Part shown: positions 19,912-28,630 of the stretch, piece by piece | Position numbering within the stretch: the first letter of the stretch is position 1 | Layout: every line of letters begins with the position of its first letter | From: Elusimicrobiota bacterium | GTDB lineage: Bacteria > Elusimicrobiota > Elusimicrobia > UBA1565 > UBA9628 | Direction of reading: 5' to 3' | DNA length: 64,000 nucleotides | Assembly: GCA_016182905.1 (NCBI GenBank) | Contig: JACPFR010000014.1 | Location: 59,100 to 123,099, forward strand | Position numbers and translations under genes: made by a program | Notes under the pieces: model-generated | Databases searched by the model: none | The model's input: the letters and a program-made list of their open reading frames with translations, nothing else | What the model was told of the DNA's origin: nothing

Positions 19912-20310
19912 TGGAAGGCTACAAGCTCGTCAGCGAGGTCCCCGTGCGCTTCTCCGACACGGACGGCCTCGGACACGTGAACAACGCCAATTACCTGAGC
20001 TTCCTCGAGGTGTCGCGCATCGACTACCTGCACAAGGTCCTCGGCTGCGTGAACATCGCCGAGTTCGGCGTGATCATCGCCCGCGTCGAGATCGATTACA
20101 AGAGCCCCGTCCTTCACCACGAGAAGCTGCTCGTCGGCTGCCGCGTCTCGGAGATCGGCGGCGCCAGCATCAAGATGGAGTACCGCCTCGAGGACAAGGC
20201 CACCGGCCGGCTCGTCGCGGAGGCGAAGTCGGTGATGGTCTCGTTCGACTACGGTCTCGGCCGCCCGACCCGTGTGAGCGACGATTGGCGCAAGAAGATG
20301 GAGGATTTCG

Positions 20311-20324
<14 letters not shown>
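19911..20324 (+). CDS. Acyl-CoA thioester hydrolase, YbgC/FadM type (4HBT)
   Basis: This 137-residue hotdog thioesterase has the 4HBT signature VRFSDTDGLGHVNNANYLSF and a following EVSRIDY. The catalytic Asp is in DTDGLGHVNN. It is close to YbgC/FadM enzymes that release free acids from acyl-CoA. It overlaps the next thiolase gene by 14 nt. Two different hotdog thioesterases next to a thiolase suggest processing of a particular acyl-CoA, perhaps in a degradation route. Confidence 0.87.
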
Positions 20325-21516
<1,192 letters not shown>

Positions 21517-21520
21517 GCCC

Positions 21521-22213
21521 ATGCTCGTGCTGTCGCGCGACGGAGCGTGGCTTTCCCGCCTCGAGCTCCTCGCCGAACGCGGAGGCTGGCCGTTCGAGGC
21601 GCGCGCGGCGCTTCCCGCCCCGAGCCGCACGCCGCCGCCGGAGCGCGCGCTGGCCGTCCTCGACCGCGGTCTCGCGGGTCCGGCTCCCGCCAAGGCCGTC
21701 TCGGTCCTGCGCTCGCTCTATCCGGGCGTCGCGATCGTCCTGGCCTTCGACGCGAGCGAGATGGACCACGACGCGGTGACCGCCGCCGTGTCCTGCGGCG
21801 CCGACGAGGTGGTGGGGAAGGCCTGGACCGACGACAACCTGTCGTCGCGGCTGGCGGTGCTGCGCGACCGCTCGCTGTTCTCCCAGACGCGCCTCAGCGC
21901 CGACGGCGCGCTCAGGGCGGAGCGCCGCGCGCATCGCGTCCACGTCAAGGCGCGGGGGCGGTGGAAGGAGCTCGTTCTCGACGCGGGCGGCTTCGCGCTG
22001 CTGTGGCGCCTGCTCGAGCGCGAGGGCGTGGCCGTGTCGCGCGCGGAGCTGGGCGAATCGCTCGCCGCGGCGGCCGGCCGCGAGCTCGAGGCGGGGACCG
22101 TGGCGCGCCGCCTCGGCGCCCTCAAGAAGGCGCTCGCCGCCTGGTCGGGCGACATCGAGATCGCACGCGGCGGCCTTTACCGGATCGTGTCCGCGCCGCG
22201 GCGGGCAAGATGA
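21521..22213 (+). CDS. Degenerate response regulator-like protein
   Basis: The 230-residue product looks like an OmpR/PhoB-type regulator with a poorly conserved receiver. The first 105 residues run through VLDRGLAG (phospho-Asp region) and CGADEVVGKAW (conserved Lys region), but the N-terminal acidic pair is missing. Residues 140-225 have a winged-helix pattern ending in IEIARGGLYRIVSA, as in Trans_reg_C domains. No partner kinase is adjacent. It may work without phosphorylation. The stop overlaps the hemH start (ATGA), which suggests coupling to haem synthesis. Confidence 0.55.
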   Translation: MLVLSRDGAWLSRLELLAERGGWPFEARAALPAPSRTPPPERALAVLDRGLAGPAPAKAVSVLRSLYPGVAIVLAFDASEMDHDAVTAAVSCGADEVVGKAWTDDNLSSRLAVLRDRSLFSQTRLSADGALRAERRAHRVHVKARGRWKELVLDAGGFALLWRLLEREGVAVSRAELGESLAAAAGRELEAGTVARRLGALKKALAAWSGDIEIARGGLYRIVSAPRRAR

Positions 22214-23274
22214 CGGCGGACGCGGTCCTCATCGTCTCCTTCGGCGGACCCGACAAGCCCGAGGACGTCATGCCCTTCCTCGAGACCGTGACCCGCGGCC
22301 GCGGCATACCGCGCGAGCGCCTGGCCGGCGTGGCCGAGCACTACGAGCATATCGGAGGCCGCTCCCCGATCAACGAGATCACCCGCCGCCAGGCTTCGGC
22401 GCTGCGCGGCGTCCTCGCGAAGGCGGGAGACCGCCGGCCGGTCTATCTCGGCCAGCGCAACTGGCATCCGTTCCTCGAGGAGACCCTCGCGAGGATGCGC
22501 GACGACGGCGTGCGCCGCGCGACCGCCTTCATCACGGCGGCCTACCGCTCCGAGGCCAGCCTCGAGCGCTACGTCGCGGCCGTCGAGGCCGCGCGCGCGA
22601 AGGTCGGCGCCGACGCGCCCGTCGTCGACTTCGTCGGTCCCTGGTTCGACCATCCCTCCTTCATCGACGCGATCGCCGCCCGGGTCCGCGAGAAGGGATT
22701 CCCCGCCGGCGCGGAGTGGGTGTTCACCGCGCACTCGATCCCGTGCGTCATGGCGAAGGGATCCGCTTATGTTCAGGAGCTCCGCGAGACGGCGTCGCTC
22801 GTCGCCGCGAGGCTCGGCCTCGAGAAATGGCGCCTGGCCTACACGAGCCGCAGCGGCGACCCGCGCTCGGCGTGGCTCGAGCCGGACGTCTCCCGGGTGA
22901 TCGCCGACGCCGCCGCGCTCGGCGTGCGCGACATGGTCCTGATCCCGATCGGCTTCGTCGCCGACCACGTCGAGGTGCTCTACGACCTCGACGTCGAGGC
23001 GAAGGCCGCGGCCGACGCCGCCGGCGTGCGCCTGCACCGCTGCGAGACGGTCGGGGACCATCCGTCGTTCATCGCGATGATCGCCGACCTCGTCCGTCCG
23101 GGCGCGCCGGCCGGCGGGGAGCTCGCCGTGAGCTCCGCGTCCACGCGCTTCCGCGACGGGCGGACCGCGGCGAAGGCGGGCGAAGAGTCCTCCGTCTGCT
23201 ACTGCTTCCCGGGCGAGTCCGATCCGCCGTGCCGCCGTCCGCCTCCGCCCGCTGGGCGTCGCCCTCAGGCCTGA
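22210..23274 (+). CDS. hemH: Ferrochelatase
   Basis: This 354-residue protein inserts ferrous iron into a porphyrin, the last or near-last step of haem synthesis. H175 in FTAHSIP and E256 in GFVADHVEVLYDLD are the catalytic/metal residues. The N-terminal SFGGPDKPEDVMPFLE is typical. Whether the substrate is protoporphyrin or coproporphyrin cannot be decided. The C-terminal tail (residues 325-354) carries C330, C332 and C341 followed by Pro/Arg, which could bind a metal or cluster. The haem product is needed by the qNOR in this window. The start overlaps the upstream stop. Confidence 0.92.
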   Translation: MTADAVLIVSFGGPDKPEDVMPFLETVTRGRGIPRERLAGVAEHYEHIGGRSPINEITRRQASALRGVLAKAGDRRPVYLGQRNWHPFLEETLARMRDDGVRRATAFITAAYRSEASLERYVAAVEAARAKVGADAPVVDFVGPWFDHPSFIDAIAARVREKGFPAGAEWVFTAHSIPCVMAKGSAYVQELRETASLVAARLGLEKWRLAYTSRSGDPRSAWLEPDVSRVIADAAALGVRDMVLIPIGFVADHVEVLYDLDVEAKAAADAAGVRLHRCETVGDHPSFIAMIADLVRPGAPAGGELAVSSASTRFRDGRTAAKAGEESSVCYCFPGESDPPCRRPPPPAGRRPQA

Positions 23275-23276
23275 GA

Positions 23277-23294
23277 ACTGTTTCCGGAAACAGT
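23277..23294. repeat. Dispersed 18-bp palindrome, copy 2
   Basis: ACTGTTTCCGGAAACAGT starts 2 nt after the hemH stop codon. It is identical to the copies at 14970-14987 and 26064-26081. As RNA it folds into a 7-bp hairpin with a CCGG loop, without a T-run. Confidence 0.75.
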
Positions 23295-23300
23295 CGCTCC

Positions 23301-23348
23301 AAAAACTACTGATAATCACTATTCCCGGGAATAGCGATCATCAGTAGT
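23301..23348 (-). terminator. Terminator of the TPR/beta-propeller gene
   Basis: ACTACTGAT (23305-23313) pairs with ATCAGTAGT (23340-23348), and the inside continues as CTATTCCC/GGGAATAG, giving about 20 bp of stem. Read on the minus strand the hairpin is followed by TTTTT (23305-23301), a good Rho-independent terminator for the gene ending at 23425. Confidence 0.75.
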
Positions 23349-23372
23349 GATCGGGAGGATCGGCGACGACGA

Positions 23373-23404
23373 CTAATCTTTTCGCCGGTCCACGACGAAC
23401 GCCG
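23373..23404 (-). pseudogene. 3'-end relic of a receiver-GGDEF gene
   Basis: These 32 bp match the end of the receiver-GGDEF gene (26089-26120) at 30 of 32 positions. They encode the same C-terminus, AFVVDRRKD followed by a stop. Nothing upstream resembles the rest of that gene; the stretch sits between the TPR gene stop and its terminator. It is most simply a remnant left by duplication or recombination. Confidence 0.6.
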
Positions 23405-23424
23405 CAAGGACCGACCGCCTCCGC

Positions 23425-25926
23425 TCACCTCGGCGAGGCGTACGGCGCGGTGGATGGGGACCAGACGAAATCGAAGTAGCTCCCGTCGCTCGCCCAGACC
23501 TCGGCTCGCCCCAGGTCGGCGATCAAGGTCATGGGGATGCCCGGATGGTCGCGCTCCCCCTCGCGCACCGAGCCGAGCGTGTACATGATGAAGCGCGAGT
23601 CCGGCGTCCACTGCGGCCTTTTCCGGGCCCACATCAGCCCGTCCGGGTTCACGAAATCGGGAGAGAAGCCCGAATCCAACGCCTCGATCTTCCTCTTGTC
23701 CGCGTCGTAGACCCGCAATTCGCGTTCGCGCCAGAGATAGGCGACCTTGCGTCCGTCCGGCGACCACACCGGGAACGAACCCGCGGCTCCCAGATACTCC
23801 TTCTTGCGCGTCTTCGGGTCGTAGATCGCGAGCGCATCGTCGTCGGCCCCGGCGGTCTCGCTCCCCTCGGCGACGCAGACGACCCGGCCGTCCGGAGAGA
23901 CGTCCGAGGAAGAGCCGCAAACCGTCTCGGGAGGGTCGGAGGGCTCGCCGGGGAGCGAGAGCACGATGCGTCCGACGGAGCCGAACGCGGCCCCATCGGC
24001 GGAATCCCTCACCGCTTTTTCCGCGCCGCCCCGCAGAGGAGCCTCCTTCCCGGTCGCGAGGTCGATCGATTCGACCGTGTCATCCAGCGACCGCCGGCCG
24101 TCGTAACGGCTGGAGAGCGCGTACAAGCGGCGCCCATCCTTGGACACGAGCACCCCCACCACCGCCCGGCGGAGGCCGGGGCGCTTGTCCCTGAATTGAT
24201 GCGGATGCCGCACGACATAAGAGGTCGTCCCGCTCAACAGATCCAAGGACACCACGCCGTCGGGGAGGATGTAGAAGACGCGACGGCCGTCCGGCGACCA
24301 TTTCTGCCCTTCGCCGCGCTGCTCGCCGTCCTCGGAGCGCGCGATGGGCTTATCCTCCCAAGGCACTCCGAGCCATTCGGCGCCTCCTTGCGCGAAGGCG
24401 GCCACGCGGCGCTCGGCCAGCGCGGGCACGCGCTTGAGACGGCGCTTGACCGCGGCCCCGTCGGCGGAGAAGTGCCGGTCGAGGCCGTCCGCGTCGAGCC
24501 GCAGGCGCGCGAGGTCCGCCTTGTCCTTCGCCTTGAAGACGGGATCCTGGTCCAAGGAGAGCGCCTTCTCCATCGCCGCGACGGCCCGGTCGAGCCGCCC
24601 CGTGCCCTCATACGCGCGCGCGAGGCCCCACCACGCCTGGCGCGGCTCCGCGCCGCTGCGGCGCAGGCGGGAGAAATGATCGAGGGCCCCTTCGAAGTCG
24701 CGCCGCTCGAGACGGCAGCCGCCGTATTCCCGATTGAGCTCGGGCAGATTGTTTGTGACGTTGAACGCCTTCATGAAGTATCTCTCGGCCAGGTCGCACT
24801 GCTTGTTGCCGGCGTAAGCCGCCCCCACGGCGGTGAGCAAAGACGGGTGCTTCGGCGCTTGACGAAGCGCCTTCCTCCCGGTCGCGGCCATGTCGAGATA
24901 CCGGCCGCGGGCCCCCTGCGCGACCGACAGAGCGGAAAGCACGCTGAGGTCGAGAGGGTTGCGGGCGCTGGCTTTCTCGGCGAAGGCCAGGGCGTCCTCC
25001 GGGCGGCCCTCCCTGAGGAGCGCGCCGACGAGCGCCGGGACCGCGCAAGTCTGGGCGGGATCGGCCGCGTACTCGCTCTGAGCCAGGCTCGACGCTTCCT
25101 CGCCTCGTCCCGTCCCCGACAATGCCGAAATCCGGTAGCAGGCGTCGTTCGTCCACCCGGCCGGAGAGGCGAGAGTCGCCTCGTTCTCCGCTCGCATCTT
25201 ATCCAAGTCCCCGTACAGCAGGTGCTCGTAGGCGCGGGCGTCGTGAAGGAAAGCGAAATTCCCGTCGCCGAGCTTTCCCGCTTCGTCCAGCGTCCGGCCG
25301 TAACCCATCACGTCCCCCGCGATCAGACGCAGCCACGCCTCGGCCTCGAGACCGCGGATGTCCCGAGGCTGGGCGGCGCGCGCCCGGGCGACGTGCTCCG
25401 TCGCTGCGGCGGGCCCGCCGCGCTGGAGCCAGGTCTGGGCGATCGAGAGCTCCCACAGGAACGGGTCCAAACGGGCGCCCTCGGAGGCTTTGAGCTTCGT
25501 CGCGGCGGCCTCGGGCTTGCCGGCGGAGAGCAGGTCGTAGGCCTGGAAGCTCGCGCTCGCCCAATCCAGGTACGGTCCCTTGACCCCGGCGCGCCTCGCC
25601 CGTTCGATCACGGCTCTCGACTCCCGGACGCTCGGCTGAGCGTTCGCAAGGAAATAAGCGTTGAGGTCGGTCGGGTTCGAGCTGAAGAAGGTCTCGTATT
25701 CGGCCGCCAGAGCCTCGAGCTGGCCGGTGTTGACGCAGGTGATCTGGTAGGCGCGGTGAAGAGCGGGGTCCTCGGGGTGCCGTTTGAGCTTGGCGCGCAG
25801 GAAGTAGAAGGCCTCGGCGGTCTTGCCCGAGTCATGCAAGGACCAGAACTTCTCGACTGGGTCCGCCGGCACGGGAGCCGCGGCCGCGGACGACCCCAGG
25901 AGCGCGCTCAGGAGGATCCCGATCAT
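23425..25926 (-). CDS. Periplasmic TPR / TolB-like beta-propeller protein
   Basis: The product has 833 residues from ATG 25926, chosen because it begins a signal peptide (IGILLSALLGSSAAAAP) and TATACT (25938-25933) lies 6 nt upstream. Residues 25 to about 490 are tandem TPR-like helix pairs. The C-terminal half has repeated WSPDGRRV/VSPDGRVV/WSPDGRKV/WTPDSRFI strands typical of a WD40/TolB-type beta-propeller (PD40 repeats). Such proteins act as scaffolds at the cell envelope; no enzyme motif is seen. It is an isolated gene, transcribed towards hemH and ending at its own terminator. Confidence 0.78.
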   Translation of the reverse strand: MIGILLSALLGSSAAAAPVPADPVEKFWSLHDSGKTAEAFYFLRAKLKRHPEDPALHRAYQITCVNTGQLEALAAEYETFFSSNPTDLNAYFLANAQPSVRESRAVIERARRAGVKGPYLDWASASFQAYDLLSAGKPEAAATKLKASEGARLDPFLWELSIAQTWLQRGGPAAATEHVARARAAQPRDIRGLEAEAWLRLIAGDVMGYGRTLDEAGKLGDGNFAFLHDARAYEHLLYGDLDKMRAENEATLASPAGWTNDACYRISALSGTGRGEEASSLAQSEYAADPAQTCAVPALVGALLREGRPEDALAFAEKASARNPLDLSVLSALSVAQGARGRYLDMAATGRKALRQAPKHPSLLTAVGAAYAGNKQCDLAERYFMKAFNVTNNLPELNREYGGCRLERRDFEGALDHFSRLRRSGAEPRQAWWGLARAYEGTGRLDRAVAAMEKALSLDQDPVFKAKDKADLARLRLDADGLDRHFSADGAAVKRRLKRVPALAERRVAAFAQGGAEWLGVPWEDKPIARSEDGEQRGEGQKWSPDGRRVFYILPDGVVSLDLLSGTTSYVVRHPHQFRDKRPGLRRAVVGVLVSKDGRRLYALSSRYDGRRSLDDTVESIDLATGKEAPLRGGAEKAVRDSADGAAFGSVGRIVLSLPGEPSDPPETVCGSSSDVSPDGRVVCVAEGSETAGADDDALAIYDPKTRKKEYLGAAGSFPVWSPDGRKVAYLWRERELRVYDADKRKIEALDSGFSPDFVNPDGLMWARKRPQWTPDSRFIMYTLGSVREGERDHPGIPMTLIADLGRAEVWASDGSYFDFVWSPSTAPYASPR

Positions 25927-26063
25927 CGCGGCAGTATACCCCCGTCCCGGGAACCGCGCAAGCGCGCGGATTAAGCCGGGGACGCGGTCCGGCGGGAGGC
26001 GCCGGACGGCGGCCCCAATCCTGAAGGCTTGCATCGGCGCGAGTCACGTCTCCGCGACGCCGG

Positions 26064-26081
26064 ACTGTTTCCGGAAACAGT
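26064..26081. repeat. Dispersed 18-bp palindrome, copy 3
   Basis: A third identical ACTGTTTCCGGAAACAGT, 7 bp beyond the stop of the receiver-GGDEF gene. As with copy 2, it lies beside the end of a gene (or gene relic) whose last codons are AFVVDRRKD. Confidence 0.75.
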
Positions 26082-26088
26082 TTGGCCG

Positions 26089-27039
26089 CTAATCTTTGCG
26101 CCGGTCCACAACGAACGCCGAGCCCGGCTTGCCCTTGGCGACCTTCTTGAGCTCGGCGCCGAGGTGCGCGACCTGCGCGAAGCCCGCGAGCTTGCGCTCG
26201 CGGTTGTGGCAGATGCCGATGGCGACCGAGAGCAGGGGGAACTCCTTGAGGTTGCCTTGACGGTCGCGGGCGACGATGGCGCCCCGCTTGCGGTCCTCCT
26301 CGCTATAGAAGGAAGGCGCGATCGCGTCGAAGTCGTCGCAGATACGCTGCGCCAGGGCTTCCATCTTGTCCGGCGTCGAGAGGACGATGAAGTCGTCGCC
26401 GCCGATGTGGCCGACGAAATCCGCGCCGGCGCCGCCGCGCAGCTGGTCGACGAGCACGCGCGCCGTGCCCTTGAGCACGCGGTCGCCCTCGTCGTAGCCG
26501 TACGCGTCGTTGTACGCCTTGAACTGGTTGAGGTCGATGTACAGGACGGCGAAAGGGCGGCCGTCGGCGGCGGCGCGCTCGATGCGCGTCTCGATGGCGA
26601 GGTTCCCGGGCAGGCGCGTCAGCGGGTTGGCGTCGATGCCTTGGCGGCTGCGCTTGAGGATCATGCGGATGCGCGCGAGGAGCTCGCGCACGTCGACGGG
26701 CTTGGTGATGAAGTCGTCGGCGCCGAGGTCGAGGCCGGCGACCTTGCTGTCCCGGGTGCCCGACGCCGAGAGGATGATGACCGGGAGGTTTTCCAACAGG
26801 GGATCCTGCCGCAGGGTCTCGCAGACCTGGAAGCCGGTCATGCGCGGCATCTTGAGGTCGAGCACCGCGATGTCGGGGGGGTTGGCCCGGATGGCCTCGA
26901 GCGCCGACTGCCCGTCGCCGACGGCCGTCACGACGAAGCCCTCCCGCTCCAGGGTCTCCTTGAGGGCCTGGAGGAGGTCGGGCAGGTCGTCCGCGATCAA
27001 GATGGTCGCGGGGCCGTGCTCGGATGAGGCGCCGTTCAT
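26089..27039 (-). CDS. Response regulator with GGDEF (diguanylate cyclase) domain
   Basis: This 316-residue protein has a complete CheY-like receiver (residues 11-128: D17/D18, phospho-acceptor D61, K113) joined to a GGDEF domain. The GGDEF domain shows DLNQFKAYNDAYGYDEGD and the active-site loop GGDDF (213-217). The Glu-to-Asp change occurs in active and in degenerate members, so c-di-GMP synthesis is likely but not certain. No kinase gene is adjacent. The start at ATG 27039 is supported by TATCCT (27051-27046) 6 nt upstream. An insertion element sits immediately upstream and now supplies the -35 region. Confidence 0.88.
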   Translation of the reverse strand: MNGASSEHGPATILIADDLPDLLQALKETLEREGFVVTAVGDGQSALEAIRANPPDIAVLDLKMPRMTGFQVCETLRQDPLLENLPVIILSASGTRDSKVAGLDLGADDFITKPVDVRELLARIRMILKRSRQGIDANPLTRLPGNLAIETRIERAAADGRPFAVLYIDLNQFKAYNDAYGYDEGDRVLKGTARVLVDQLRGGAGADFVGHIGGDDFIVLSTPDKMEALAQRICDDFDAIAPSFYSEEDRKRGAIVARDRQGNLKEFPLLSVAIGICHNRERKLAGFAQVAHLGAELKKVAKGKPGSAFVVDRRKD

Positions 27040-27045
27040 GCGGCA

Positions 27046-27074
27046 AGGATAGCCCATTTTTGGTAGTGGGTCAA
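27046..27074 (-). promoter_or_regulatory. Hybrid promoter: IS-end -35 with native -10
   Basis: Read on the minus strand, TTGACC inside the IS terminal repeat (27074-27069) is followed by exactly 17 bp and TATCCT (27051-27046), then 6 nt and the ATG of the receiver-GGDEF gene. The 17-bp spacer consists of the IS tip, the 8-bp target duplication and 2 native bases. Confidence 0.65.
27054..27061. repeat. Target-site duplication, left
   Basis: CCATTTTT directly abuts the left inverted repeat and is identical to 29663-29670. Confidence 0.85.
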
Positions 27075-27083
27075 TTTGAATCC
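27062..27083 (+). repeat. Left terminal inverted repeat of the IS
   Basis: The outer 22 bp match the reverse complement of 29641-29662 at 20 positions. It carries an outward-facing TTGACC that can serve as a -35 box. Confidence 0.85.
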
Positions 27084-27134
27084 TGACCGCTCAAGTATCT
27101 TGTTTTTCCTCGGATCGCGTGTTAAACTTTTGGC

Positions 27135-27365
27135 ATGGCGAAACGGAAAAGGACGAAGGACGAGAACCAAATAGCGGCTTCAATTATAGATCAGCTCTCG
27201 CAGTTGTCAGGTGGAACAGATGGGAAGGACCCACTGGCAGTCCTCCTGGGCCGCAGAGGAGGTCTAAAGGGTGGTAAAGCCAGGGCAGCGGCGTTGAGTC
27301 CTGAGAGGCGCAAGGAGATAGCTAAGAAGGCCATTGCCGCCCGATGGTCTAAAAAACGCGCTTAG
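27135..27365 (+). CDS. Small basic passenger protein of the IS
   Basis: The function is unknown. The 76-residue product is basic. It has an acidic/polar N-terminal third, a flexible GRRGGLKGGKARAAAL segment, and SPERRKEIAKKAIAARWSKKRA at the end, a helix pattern common in many small bacterial proteins and suggestive of nucleic-acid binding. The promoter is complete: TTGTTT, 17 bp, TAAACT (27123-27128), then 6 nt to ATG, so leaderless. It lies inside the IS, just after the left end. Confidence 0.65.
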   Translation: MAKRKRTKDENQIAASIIDQLSQLSGGTDGKDPLAVLLGRRGGLKGGKARAAALSPERRKEIAKKAIAARWSKKRA

Positions 27366-27409
27366 GTGGGATAGCAGATGCCATGGCGTTTGACATGGCA
27401 AATAGCATC

Positions 27410-27438
27410 TTGACGGGTAGGAAATTTCCTAGTACACT
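27410..27438 (+). promoter_or_regulatory. Promoter for plus-strand RNA in the IS
   Basis: TTGACG (27410-27415), a 17-bp spacer containing the palindrome GGAAATTTCC, and TACACT (27433-27438). No long reading frame follows, so a noncoding transcript starting near 27445 is predicted. Confidence 0.55.
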
Positions 27439-27468
27439 GTGTGGGAAGTTGTGGTACGTTGTAGTAAT

Positions 27469-27506
27469 AAAAAGGCTGACAGACCACGTGGGGTGATCTG
27501 CCAGCC
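27469..27506 (-). terminator. Terminator of the hydrophobic-peptide mini-gene
   Basis: On the minus strand, GGCTG-g-CAGA-t-CAC pairs with GTG-g-TCTG-t-CAGCC and is followed by TTTTT (27473-27469). It lies 12 nt after the stop codon of the 23-codon frame. Confidence 0.7.
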
Positions 27507-27517
27507 GTCCGACGGTA

Positions 27518-27589
27518 CTACTGGTGCGTTTTCGCGAACGCCATCACGATCCCTAAGATCGAGATGACCAACTGTATCACGTCTATCAT
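27518..27589 (-). CDS. 23-residue hydrophobic peptide, toxin-like
   Basis: The frame is short but complete: AGGAG (27600-27596) about 7 nt upstream, ATG 27589, 23 codons, TAG, then a terminator. The peptide is one hydrophobic segment (VIQLVISILGIVMAFAK) with a polar tail (THQ), like the membrane-acting toxins of type I toxin-antitoxin systems. A possible promoter on the minus strand is TTGCGG (27671-27666), 17 bp, TGTAAG (27648-27643). The 5' leader folds strongly (CCCCTCCAG/CTGGAGGGG inside GGGCCCTG/CAGGGCCC) just ahead of the SD, as in toxin mRNAs whose translation is held back. It resembles no family I can name. Toxicity is inferred. Confidence 0.45.
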   Translation of the reverse strand: MIDVIQLVISILGIVMAFAKTHQ

Positions 27590-27610
27590 ACGGCTCTCCT
27601 GGGGCCCTGG

Positions 27611-27640
27611 ACCCCTCCAGCTCTAACTGGAGGGGTTTTT
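27611..27640 (+). terminator. Rho-independent terminator of the antisense RNA
   Basis: A perfect 10-bp stem (ACCCCTCCAG / CTGGAGGGGT, 6-nt loop) is followed by TTTTT. Confidence 0.8.
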
Positions 27641-27805
27641 CACTTACAGGGCCCGGGGCAGTGCCCCGCAATCCCACAAACCCCAGGAGTTCGCGACCCG
27701 TCCATTGGAGCATACGGGCGCACCCCATGTCAAGCCCCTGGGGGTGGCTCGAAGAATAAAAAGAATAAAGTTGACAGCCTCCCTAAACCATGCTATACTT
27801 TCCGC

Positions 27806-28540
27806 ATGGCTGAAACTAAGACCTCCGAGAGCGCCGCTGAGAAGTTCGCGGCAACTGACTATCCGACAATTGACCTTGAAACGGCGGTCAGCCGTGCCCG
27901 CGAGGTCTATAAAAACGACAAGCAGCACGCCGTCTCAATTGACGTTCTCGCAGAGCATTGGGGGTATAAGCCGAAAAGCAGCGGGCTGGGCCTGACGGCT
28001 TCTGCGCTGAAGAAGTACGGGTTGCTGACCAAGGCCGATATCGGTAAGGTCAAGTTGACGGAGCTGGCGCTCCACATCATTCTTGATGCGGAAAGCGCGG
28101 AAGGCGTTGCCGCGATTAAACAGGCGGCCACCACGCCGGAGCTCTACGGGACTCTCTGGAAAAAGTATGGTCCAGAGCTCCCCTCTGATACCAGCCTTAA
28201 AAAGATGCTGGTAATGGACCTCAATTTCCATGAGCGGATCGCCGTTGATGTGATGAATAAATATCGCAAGACGCTTGCCTTCGCAAAAATGGATCAAGGC
28301 AGCAGTGCGGCTATTCCCGAGGGTGGCGATCAGAAGCCGGCGGGAAATCTGCCTATCCAGCCGCAGATCCCAGCTCAAGTGATTCGCCCGAAGCAGCCGG
28401 GAGCCCGCGAGTTTCGTCTTTCGCTCGGAAACGGCGAGGCGTTTATCTCGGTTCCTCCGGGTACTACTGCTGAGGACGTGGACCTGCTGATTCAGACGCT
28501 TACTCTTTGGAAGCCTCGGATGGTTACGAAGGCCGAGTAA
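27806..28540 (+). CDS. Passenger protein of unknown function
   Basis: The 244-residue product begins with a polar region. A helical, winged-helix-like part follows (YPTIDLETAVSRAREVY ... SIDVLAEHWGYKPKSSGLGLTASALKKYGLL, about residues 18-80). A Pro/Gln linker comes next, then a C-terminal beta segment (REFRLSLGNGEAFISVPPGTTAEDVDLLIQTL). It looks like a cytoplasmic DNA-binding or regulatory protein, but I recognise no named family. The promoter is near-consensus: TTGACA (27771-27776), 17 bp, TATACT (27794-27799), 6 nt, ATG, hence leaderless. A 12-bp palindrome GACAAATTTGTC follows the stop. Confidence 0.7.
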   Translation: MAETKTSESAAEKFAATDYPTIDLETAVSRAREVYKNDKQHAVSIDVLAEHWGYKPKSSGLGLTASALKKYGLLTKADIGKVKLTELALHIILDAESAEGVAAIKQAATTPELYGTLWKKYGPELPSDTSLKKMLVMDLNFHERIAVDVMNKYRKTLAFAKMDQGSSAAIPEGGDQKPAGNLPIQPQIPAQVIRPKQPGAREFRLSLGNGEAFISVPPGTTAEDVDLLIQTLTLWKPRMVTKAE

Positions 28541-28566
28541 TGACAAATTTGTCGGACGGAGGACGC

Positions 28567-28620
28567 ATGAGCGTAATGCGCGCCAGGAGAGTTGTGCGGC
28601 CTGTTCAGGAGGCCGCCTAG
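28567..28620 (+). CDS. Possible 17-residue peptide frame
   Basis: GGAGG stands about 7 nt before ATG 28567, and 17 codons follow to TAG. The peptide is Arg/Val-rich (RARRVVRPVQEAA). The end of the frame overlaps a GCGGCCT/AGGnGGCCGC hairpin. It may be chance; it is listed because it has an SD, unlike most genes around it. Confidence 0.2.
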   Translation: MSVMRARRVVRPVQEAA

Positions 28621-28630
28621 AGATAGGTTT

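Larger units (their letters stand above)
27445..27640 (+). ncRNA. Candidate antisense RNA (type I antitoxin-like)
   Basis: This predicted transcript of about 195 nt runs from the promoter at 27410-27438 to a strong terminator at 27611-27640. It is complementary over its whole length to a minus-strand mini-gene encoding a 23-residue hydrophobic peptide. Inside it are stems GGCTG...CAGCC (27474-27506) and an outer GGGCCCTG/CAGGGCCC pair around the terminator hairpin. The layout is like Sib RNA covering ibs in enterobacteria. The boundaries are inferred, not measured. Confidence 0.45.
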
